Source: Actinomycetes bacterium
Lineage (GTDB): Bacteria; Actinomycetota; Thermoleophilia; RBG-16-64-13
Assembly: GCA_021815245.1 (NCBI GenBank)
Contig: JAKAHF010000179.1
Coordinates: 1-5,870, forward strand
Reading direction: 5' to 3'
Length of the DNA: 5,870 bases
Numbering within the stretch: position 1 is the stretch's first letter; each line of letters begins with the position of its first letter. Shown one piece after another: positions 1 to 4,911 of the stretch. The notes below the pieces were generated by a model. The model ran no database searches. It was not told where the DNA came from and worked only from the letters and a program-made list of their open reading frames with translations. The translations under genes and the position numbers were made by a program.

Positions 1-1348
1 CCACGTCCTTGAGGATGAAGATCCAGTTGGTGTCTTCCTGGTCGAGCGAAGCCCAGAAGGTGAGCGAGATGGGGCCGACAACGAGCAAGTCGTCGGCCAG
101 CGGCTCGGTGAGGTAGCGTAGCCGTTCGATCTTGTTGGTCTGCGTCGGCGGCATCTGCACGAAGGCATCCGGTGGCTCGTTTACGTAGGTGCGCGTCGCC
201 GGCAGGTGACCCTTCTCGCTGAGCTTCTCCCAACTGTGCAGGTAGAACTTGGTCCACCGGGTCTCGGGCACCGGCCATCCGTCGAAGGTGCGCCACTTGT
301 TCTCGCCCTGGATCCACATGCGCACGGCCGGGTCTCTGTCGACCCCGTTGTCGACGCCCTTCAGCCAGTGGTCGTACCAGCGGATGATCTCGTCATGCCA
401 TTCGTGCAGGGGACGTTCGGCGTGCGCGGGCGGGGTCGCGAATAGGTGCTTGTGCGGCTGGTCGATGCCGTAGAAGAAGTTCTGGGCGCCCTGCCAGTGC
501 ATCTTGTAGGTGTAGGCTCCCTCAAAAGCGCCGGTCACGAAGGGGATGGCGATCTTCTTGAGCAGTTCCTCGGTGGCCTCGATGGTGCCGGGGCGCTCGA
601 AGGGGAAGAGCATGGGGTAGAACATGGCGGCATCGCGCTGGCCGCGCATGGTGAGGATGTTGTACAGGTTCACGTACATCATGTAGTCGGGGTTCTGCAT
701 GGCCGCCTGCCAGGCTTCCTCGACCGGGGGCGGCAGTTCAGGGGGCATGCCGATGTGGGAGCGCAGGCTGTTGAAGAGGCCGATGTGGTAGGGCATGGTC
801 TGAAGCACGCCGCCCGGGTGCTGGTCGCGGAAGCCTTCAAGACCCCCGTAGCAGCCGCCCGAGTCGAAGGGGAAGATGGCTTTGAGCGCCGGGTGACCCT
901 GGACGGCCGCCCGCCATTGCTCTGCCGCGAAGGCCGAGATGCCGACCATGCCCACGTTGCCGTCCGACCAGGGCTGCTGGGTGATCCACTCGATGGTGTC
1001 GTAGTGGTCCCAGTCGTCGTTCACGAAGAGTTCGCCCTCCGACTTGTGGCCTCCCCGCACCTGGCTGATCACGTGCACGTAGCCGTTGGCCACGAACCGC
1101 TTCGAGTCGCCCCCCTCGATCACCCCGTACCACTGGGTCGACCAGGCAGGCTGTCCGACTTTGAGGTTCTCGGCTACCTCCACCCGCTGCAGGTCTTTGT
1201 TGTGCATGGCGCAGGTGTAGAGCACGGGGAACGTGCCCGGCGCGTCGGGCCGGTAGACGTCGACCCGCAATTTGACGCCGTCGCGCATCGGCACCGGCAG
1301 GTCGTACTCCTTGATCATCGAGTCGTAGTAGGTGCGGTCGTCAGGCAT
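1..1348 (-). CDS. CocE/NonD family serine hydrolase (X-Pro dipeptidyl-peptidase S15-like), 3' end cut by window edge
   Basis: Reading the minus strand from ATG at 1348 gives an uninterrupted frame of 449 codons that runs off the left edge, so the C-terminus is missing. The start is set by TGGGAGG (1360-1354), 5 bases upstream. The N-terminus (YDLPVPMRDGVKLRVDVYRP, about residues 15-34) is typical of CocE/NonD hydrolases. DDWDHYDTIEWITQQPWSDG (111-130) leads into the nucleophile elbow GMVGISAFA, with Ser138 the probable nucleophile. A cap region follows, then PPAHAERP with His309 the probable catalytic His, and IIRWYDHWLKGVDNG (about 321-335). From about residue 410 the jelly-roll C-terminal domain (PepX_C-like) begins. 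The family hydrolyses esters or amides (cocaine esterase, glutaryl-7-ACA acylase, X-Pro peptidases); the substrate here is unknown. No signal peptide is visible, so it is probably cytoplasmic. It is the last visible gene of the ferredoxin-flavoprotein operon, 15 bases after the flavoprotein stop. Confidence 0.9.
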   Translation of the reverse strand, partial: MPDDRTYYDSMIKEYDLPVPMRDGVKLRVDVYRPDAPGTFPVLYTCAMHNKDLQRVEVAENLKVGQPAWSTQWYGVIEGGDSKRFVANGYVHVISQVRGGHKSEGELFVNDDWDHYDTIEWITQQPWSDGNVGMVGISAFAAEQWRAAVQGHPALKAIFPFDSGGCYGGLEGFRDQHPGGVLQTMPYHIGLFNSLRSHIGMPPELPPPVEEAWQAAMQNPDYMMYVNLYNILTMRGQRDAAMFYPMLFPFERPGTIEATEELLKKIAIPFVTGAFEGAYTYKMHWQGAQNFFYGIDQPHKHLFATPPAHAERPLHEWHDEIIRWYDHWLKGVDNGVDRDPAVRMWIQGENKWRTFDGWPVPETRWTKFYLHSWEKLSEKGHLPATRTYVNEPPDAFVQMPPTQTNKIERLRYLTEPLADDLLVVGPISLTFWASLDQEDTNWIFILKDV

Positions 1349-1363
1349 GTAGGCCTCCCAAGG

Positions 1364-3100
1364 CTAGGGCTGAGTTGGCAGGGGCTGGAAAGGATAGGAC
1401 TGCACGGGCACGTCTTCGGTGGAGAGGTGCATCTCGCCGTCGCGGTCTTGAACGATGATCCATTTGAGCCAGGCGGAGTCGTCGCGCTCGGGGAAGTCTT
1501 CGCGCAAATGCCAGCCTCGGGATTCTTCGCGGGCGAGCGAGGCACGGAAGAACATCTCGGCACAGAGGACCATGGCGCGCGCCTCGTGAGCCGCCGCGAG
1601 GTGGTGCGGGTCGGCGGCGGTCAACTCGGGGAGGCGCTCGCGTGCGTGAAGTGTCAGATCGAGGGCTTCGCGCATGCGGGCCTTGCTCTTGTAGAGCGAA
1701 TAGCCCACCGGCGCCATTGCAGCCTGCACTTGTTGCACGACATCGGTTGGTGATGCACCGGCGCTTCGACCGAGGGGTGCGAAGATCTGCTGCTTGAGGG
1801 CGGCGGCGGCGGTCACATCCGGGCGCCCGATCGCCACACTAGAGATGTACTCCAAGGCGGCAGCCGCCGCTCGGATGCCCATCCAGGTGGACGAGGTCAG
1901 GGCTTTGCCGCGCACTCGTCCCGGTGAGGCAGGCACCGCCCCTGCCATGGCCGAACCGCTCGTCGCGGTGTTGCCCACCGCGTAGAGTCCGGGCACTGTG
2001 GTCGCCATCTGGTGGTCGACCCTGACCGGCGACAGCTCGGCCAGCAGGCCCGGGAACACCTCCGAGACAGGCCCCCGCCCATCGGCGGCGGCCGTTTTCG
2101 ACAGCAAGCGCGCCCAAAAAGCCTCGGCCTTCGGGCGGCTCCACAAGTCGGGCGCATCGTCGCCGTGCCCGCCCTTCTCGGTGTGTTTGGTGGTGTTCTG
2201 TAGAAGCCAGTTCTCGTCGTTGTGGGTGACGAGCGGCCCGTTGCCGGCCAGCATCTCTCGATACCAGACCGCACCCGCGACCGCGTCGACATCGGGCTCC
2301 AGCTCTTTCCTCCAGGTTGAGACGAACTCTCCCTTGGCGTTATAGAGCGCATCCTCGGCCCCGAGCAGCGGCTCCTTGCTCCTCTTGTTCACCAGTTGTA
2401 TGAACGAGCCGAACTCAGCGTTCCTCATCTGGACGCCCGCCCGGTAGGCCGCGGCTATGCCGTCACCACGTGCGGCACTCCACATCGAAAGGATGCGGTA
2501 GTTTTGGCCACCGCTCGCCAGGACGACCGCCTTCGCCGCAAAGATACGGCACGACCCGTCGAGCATGCTGAAGCCGATCGCTCCCGCGGCCCGCTCATCC
2601 TCCTTCAGCACGTCGACCACCATGGTCTTGTCGAGGAATCCGACGCCCAAACGTTTCGCGTGCCGCTGCAGCTTCATCTGCGTGTCGAGTTCGGCGGCGG
2701 CGAGATGCCAAGGTAGGCCGGGTTTGAACCTGTCGACGGCGAGGCTTCCGTCGGCCGTGCGGCAGAACGTATGGCACCAGGAGTCGAGTCTCTCGACCGT
2801 GGTCAGCGAATCGGTTGCGAACTGCCCCAGCAGTTCTTGGTCTTCGAGAAACATCCCGATGTTGTGGGTATGGAAGTCGATGAACCGGTCGACGGGGTCG
2901 TCCGGGCCGAGGAACATGAATACGCCGGCGCCCTTGTTGGCTTGCCCGGCCCAGCCGCTGAAGTTCTTGTCGACCACCAACACGCTCGTCTGCGGCGATC
3001 GCTCTCTGATAGAGACGGCGGTCGCCAAGCCGGCTATGCCTCCGCCCACGATGAGAACGTCCGTTTCATGGACGGTGCCCAGTTGGTGCAGGCTACTCAT
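1364..3100 (-). CDS. FAD-dependent oxidoreductase, fumarate reductase/succinate dehydrogenase/APS reductase alpha-like flavoprotein
   Basis: A 578-residue protein starting at ATG 3100, whose first bases overlap the ferredoxin stop as ATGA. A longer in-frame extension to 3205 exists but lies inside the ferredoxin gene and adds no domain. The N-terminal dinucleotide fold reads DVLIVGGGIAGLATAV (14-29, GxGxxG) with the ribose-binding acid at Asp44 (VVDK). The second FAD-contact motif is VPGLYAVGNTATSG (369-382). A helical C-terminal domain ends with SRGWHLREDFPERDD (527-541), the signature end of the SdhA/FrdA/AprA class. The His that carries covalent FAD in SdhA/FrdA is not evident in the corresponding stretch (SGWAGQANKGAG, 48-59), so FAD is probably non-covalent, as in AprA. 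The adjacent small ferredoxin is the likely electron partner. Substrate and reaction direction are unknown. It is shorter than typical AprA and sits in a TetR-controlled catabolic-looking operon, so I do not call it APS reductase. Confidence 0.9.
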   Translation of the reverse strand: MSSLHQLGTVHETDVLIVGGGIAGLATAVSIRERSPQTSVLVVDKNFSGWAGQANKGAGVFMFLGPDDPVDRFIDFHTHNIGMFLEDQELLGQFATDSLTTVERLDSWCHTFCRTADGSLAVDRFKPGLPWHLAAAELDTQMKLQRHAKRLGVGFLDKTMVVDVLKEDERAAGAIGFSMLDGSCRIFAAKAVVLASGGQNYRILSMWSAARGDGIAAAYRAGVQMRNAEFGSFIQLVNKRSKEPLLGAEDALYNAKGEFVSTWRKELEPDVDAVAGAVWYREMLAGNGPLVTHNDENWLLQNTTKHTEKGGHGDDAPDLWSRPKAEAFWARLLSKTAAADGRGPVSEVFPGLLAELSPVRVDHQMATTVPGLYAVGNTATSGSAMAGAVPASPGRVRGKALTSSTWMGIRAAAAALEYISSVAIGRPDVTAAAALKQQIFAPLGRSAGASPTDVVQQVQAAMAPVGYSLYKSKARMREALDLTLHARERLPELTAADPHHLAAAHEARAMVLCAEMFFRASLAREESRGWHLREDFPERDDSAWLKWIIVQDRDGEMHLSTEDVPVQSYPFQPLPTQP

Positions 3101-3339
3101 TCCGGGTACCTCGGTCCGCGCTCGATGACCGACGGGAAGGGCTTGTCCCAATCGACGATGACGTTGATGGCATCGACCGGGCAGTTGAGCTCGCAGAGAT
3201 TGCACTGCGCGCAGTCTTCGGGGTAGGCCACCAACGGGCGCTTCGCGCCGTCGTCCCAGCGGATCACGTCGACGAAACAGGCCTTGTAGCAGAGGCCACA
3301 GCCATTGCAGGCGTCGAGATCGATCTCGATGGTGTTCAC
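3097..3339 (-). CDS. Two-cluster 4Fe-4S ferredoxin, electron partner of the flavoprotein
   Basis: An 80-residue protein starting at GTG 3339. AAGGAGG (3357-3351) lies 11 bases upstream, a slightly long spacing, but no other in-frame start fits. It contains two CxxCxxCxxxC motifs: Cys11/14/17/21 (CNGCGLCYKAC) and Cys43/46/49/53 followed by Pro (CAQCNLCELNCP). It should therefore bind two [4Fe-4S] clusters, as in bacterial ferredoxins and the core of AprB. It lacks the long C-terminal extension by which true AprB (about 150 residues) wraps AprA. Its stop codon overlaps the flavoprotein ATG (ATGA), implying translational coupling and roughly equal production, consistent with a two-subunit flavin/iron-sulphur enzyme. 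It is first in the operon, directly downstream of the predicted promoter and operator. Cytoplasmic. Confidence 0.93.
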   Translation of the reverse strand: MNTIEIDLDACNGCGLCYKACFVDVIRWDDGAKRPLVAYPEDCAQCNLCELNCPVDAINVIVDWDKPFPSVIERGPRYPE

Positions 3340-3377
3340 AGGGTCGGTCGCCTCCTTGTCACGTGTGTGGAGCTCAC

Positions 3378-3401
3378 CTACTAACTAATGATAGTTAGTA
3401 G
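3378..3401. promoter_or_regulatory. Palindromic operator, probable TetR binding site
   Basis: A perfect 10-bp inverted repeat, CTACTAACTA (3378-3387) and TAGTTAGTAG (3392-3401), is separated by ATGA. It is AT-rich in a GC-rich window and lies between divergent genes (ferredoxin operon and TetR regulator). The right arm covers the -10 hexamer of the predicted operon promoter, so a bound dimer would block transcription. The size and symmetry suit TetR-family dimers. Binding by the neighbouring regulator is inferred. Confidence 0.8.
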
Positions 3402-3423
3402 CATTTTCCTGCTACCATGTCAA
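3395..3423 (-). promoter_or_regulatory. Predicted sigma70-type promoter of the ferredoxin-flavoprotein-hydrolase operon
   Basis: On the minus strand a perfect -35 TTGACA (3423-3418) is followed after 17 bases by TACTAA (3400-3395), a weak -10 match. Transcription would begin near 3388, inside the palindromic operator, leaving a leader of about 50 bases before the GTG at 3339. The weak -10 and operator overlap suit a tightly repressed promoter. No equally convincing plus-strand promoter for the TetR gene is visible in the same gap. Confidence 0.55.
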
Positions 3424-3452
3424 CCGACAGACGAACAATGAAGCTCCGGATT

Positions 3453-3458
3453 GGGAGG
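3453..3458 (+). promoter_or_regulatory. Ribosome binding site that decides the TetR start
   Basis: GGGAGG lies 5 bases before ATG 3464. It overlaps the alternative GTG start at 3458, which argues for the ATG. Confidence 0.7.
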
Positions 3459-3463
3459 TGAGG

Positions 3464-4096
3464 ATGGACCTGGTCGGTGCCCAGACCCCGGCCCGAACGG
3501 GGCGCTGGACGAAAGCGGAACGTCGAGCCCAGGTGGCCGCCGTCACTCTCGATATCATCGCCCGCGAGGGCGTTCGCGGCGTCACGCTCGGACGCATAGC
3601 CGAGGCAGCCGGTATTGCCGCGCCCTCCCTCTACAACCACTTCGCGGGTCGTAGGGAGATCCTCGATGCGGCTGCTGACCTGCTTCTCGATCGTGTACTC
3701 GCCTGGATCGACTCGTCGTCCAACCCTGACATGCTCGAGCGGCTGCGTGAGATCGGCGGTTCGATGCACGAGGCCCGCATCTTGCCCGATCGCGAATGGG
3801 TCATCACCCCGTTGTTCGAGCTTGCGGTGGCCGCCCGGGCCGAGGGGCTGACCGAGCAGATGGCCAGGAACCAGTCGCGCGTGCTCCAACGGTTCATCGA
3901 CATCGTTGAAGAGGGCAAGAGGCAGGGGACCATCCGTGAGGACGCCGACCCGCGGGTAGTGGGCTGGAGCCTCATGGGTCTCGGCTGGACCAAAGACTTC
4001 GCCCTGCTTCAGGGGCTCGACCAGTTCATCGCGGAGGGTACCGCAGACCAGATCCTCGGCAACGTGCTCGACAGGATCGCCGCGAAGCGGCCGTAG
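3464..4096 (+). CDS. TetR/AcrR family transcriptional regulator (divergent to the ferredoxin operon)
   Basis: A 210-residue protein, typical TetR length. The ATG at 3464 is preceded by GGGAGG (3453-3458) at 5-base spacing. An in-frame GTG at 3458 overlaps that site and has none of its own, so ATG is preferred. The N-terminal TetR_N domain has its helix-turn-helix at about residues 41-60 (TLGRIAEAAG..APSLYNHF), preceded by helix 1 (RAQVAAVTLDIIAREG). The rest is an all-helical ligand and dimer domain. The block EEGKRQGTIRED (149-160) is shared exactly with the second TetR protein in the window. It is divergent from the ferredoxin-flavoprotein-hydrolase operon across a gap holding a perfect palindrome, so it is probably that operon's ligand-responsive repressor and autoregulated. 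The ligand is unknown but likely a substrate or its CoA or acid derivative. Confidence 0.93.
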   Translation: MDLVGAQTPARTGRWTKAERRAQVAAVTLDIIAREGVRGVTLGRIAEAAGIAAPSLYNHFAGRREILDAAADLLLDRVLAWIDSSSNPDMLERLREIGGSMHEARILPDREWVITPLFELAVAARAEGLTEQMARNQSRVLQRFIDIVEEGKRQGTIREDADPRVVGWSLMGLGWTKDFALLQGLDQFIAEGTADQILGNVLDRIAAKRP

Positions 4097-4103
4097 CCGC
4101 CGC

Positions 4104-4733
4104 TCAAGAACCGGTCTGTGCCGACTCCGGCCGGAACGAATCGATCATGCGGGCGAGATTGCGGGCGAAGACGCCATCGGCTATCGCCTTCTCGGCGTCG
4201 AGCATCATCGCGATGTCTTCGATGAACGCGAACATCATCATCGTCCAGGCGACGTCTTCCGACCTCACGTCTTCGCGGATCGTCCCTTGACGCTTGCCTT
4301 CCTCGGCGATTTCAACCAAGGCAGGATACATCTGGATGCGGGGCAGGGTAAATGAATCAGCGAGGTTCGCCTGCTGAGAGAAGCTCAGCGACTGAAAGAA
4401 CGGTCTGACGATCGTGCTCAGATGCTCTTTGGCCCAGGAAGAGTGCGTGCGGCCGAGTTGCTCAAGCCGGCTTGGAACATCGGGCTCGGTCGCTGTCTCG
4501 AACCAGCTCATCGCGCGCACACTGGCCGCCTCGTTGGCGGTACGCACTATGGCGTCACGGCTGTCGAAATGCCGATAGAGAGCGCCCGGTGTCAGCCCTA
4601 CGGCCTCGGCTATCCTCGAGACGGTCAGGCCCTCGAGCCCGACCTCGCCGAGGAGTTGCAGAGCCGCGTCGATGATTTCCTCGCGGCGTTCCGCCTGGCT
4701 CTTTCTTACATGCCTCTTCACATAGCTGGGCAA
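4104..4733 (-). CDS. Second TetR/AcrR family transcriptional regulator (divergent to the LivH-type permease)
   Basis: A 209-residue protein starting at TTG 4733. GAGAGGA (4747-4741) lies 7 bases upstream, and an in-frame TGA two codons before the TTG rules out a longer form. GTG at 4721 is the only nearby alternative and lacks a ribosome binding site. A basic N-terminus (VKRHVRKSQAERREE) precedes the TetR_N domain, with its helix-turn-helix at about 37-56 (TVSRIAEAVGLTPGALYRHF). The C-terminal domain contains EEGKRQGTIRED (144-155), identical to the block in the other TetR protein, though the DNA encoding it differs at many synonymous sites. It is convergent with the first TetR gene, the two stop codons being 7 bases apart. 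It is divergent from the permease gene over a region with facing promoters and a palindrome, so it probably represses both itself and the transporter operon. Confidence 0.92.
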   Translation of the reverse strand: MPSYVKRHVRKSQAERREEIIDAALQLLGEVGLEGLTVSRIAEAVGLTPGALYRHFDSRDAIVRTANEAASVRAMSWFETATEPDVPSRLEQLGRTHSSWAKEHLSTIVRPFFQSLSFSQQANLADSFTLPRIQMYPALVEIAEEGKRQGTIREDVRSEDVAWTMMMFAFIEDIAMMLDAEKAIADGVFARNLARMIDSFRPESAQTGS

Positions 4734-4740
4734 CGCTCAA

Positions 4741-4747
4741 TCCTCTC
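4741..4747 (-). promoter_or_regulatory. Ribosome binding site supporting a TTG start
   Basis: GAGAGGA on the minus strand is 7 bases before the TTG at 4733. Because TTG is a rare start, this site is the main support for beginning the second TetR gene there. Confidence 0.6.
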
Positions 4748-4791
4748 GGCCTGACTCGCTACTCGCGAGAGAGTACAGCAGCACCCGACCC

Positions 4792-4821
4792 TTGACAGCT
4801 TATACCATGTCGCGATAGCTT
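4792..4821 (+). promoter_or_regulatory. Predicted promoter of the LivH-type permease gene
   Basis: A perfect -35 TTGACA (4792-4797) is followed by a -10 candidate TAGCTT (4816-4821, spacer 18); ATAGCT with spacer 17 is equivalent. The operator palindrome begins at once after the -10, covering the expected start of transcription. The leader would be about 80 bases long. Confidence 0.55.
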
Positions 4822-4826
4822 GTAAA
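4799..4826 (-). promoter_or_regulatory. Predicted promoter of the second TetR gene, facing the permease promoter
   Basis: On the minus strand TTTACA (4826-4821) is followed after 16 bases by TATAAG (4804-4799), close to consensus. Its -35 lies in the left half of the palindrome and its body overlaps the plus-strand promoter. One bound repressor could therefore shut off both directions, and the two promoters would also compete for polymerase. Confidence 0.5.
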
Positions 4827-4853
4827 ACAGTTTTACGAAAACGAACTTTACAA
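4820..4853. promoter_or_regulatory. Palindromic operator GTAAAAC-A-GTTTTAC plus distal half-site
   Basis: A perfect inverted repeat GTAAAAC (4822-4828) and GTTTTAC (4830-4836) is centred on A4829. A further TTTACAA (4847-4853) pairs as an inverted copy with TTGTAAA (4820-4826), suggesting an extra half-site 20 bases downstream. This is an AT-rich island between divergent genes, overlapping the -35 of one promoter and the start point of the other. It is probably bound by the adjacent TetR protein. Its sequence differs from the palindrome at 3378-3401, so the two regulators should have separate targets. Confidence 0.72.
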
Positions 4854-4900
4854 AGGGTTCGGGCCAGGATCGTTGTCGTCGGGGTTGGCGGGTACGCTCA

Positions 4901-4906
4901 AGGGGG
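4901..4906 (+). promoter_or_regulatory. Candidate ribosome binding site for the permease
   Basis: AGGGGG lies 5 bases before TTG 4912. The only competitor, AGGA (4866-4869) before TTG 4873, is 3 bases from its start, too close for good initiation. Confidence 0.45.
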
Positions 4907-4911
4907 CGAGT

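Noticed and set aside
446..1753. Long plus-strand open frame (435 codons) opposite the hydrolase and the end of the flavoprotein
   Set aside because: Its product is low-complexity (rich in Val, His, Gly, Ala) with no domain, and it is antisense to two genes with clear family motifs. It is a GC-rich mirror frame.
3101..3205. N-terminal extension of the flavoprotein to an earlier start
   Set aside because: It lies wholly inside the ferredoxin gene, adds Arg/Gln-rich sequence without a domain, and the ATGA overlap at 3100 gives a better coupled start directly before the FAD fold.
1364..3339. True dissimilatory APS reductase (AprBA)
   Set aside because: The ferredoxin lacks the long AprB C-terminal tail, the flavoprotein is short for AprA, no sat or qmo genes are nearby, and the partner is a hydrolase under TetR control.
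3360..3365. CACGTG hexamer upstream of the ferredoxin gene as a regulator site
   Set aside because: A single 6-bp palindrome without a second copy or known bacterial binding protein in this context.
3395..3889. Minus-strand open frame opposite the first TetR gene
   Set aside because: No family resemblance, no ribosome binding site of note, and it covers a convincing TetR helix-turn-helix on the other strand.
4087..4100. GCGGC/GCCGC hairpin at the convergent TetR stops as a bidirectional terminator
   Set aside because: Only 5 bp with a 4-base loop and no T-run on either side. Such short repeats are expected by chance in GC-rich DNA.
4760..4775. TACTC/GAGTA inverted repeat and CTCGCGAG palindrome in the second TetR leader
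   Set aside because: Short arms, outside the predicted promoter core, and no matching copy elsewhere in the window. Insufficient to call an operator or riboswitch.
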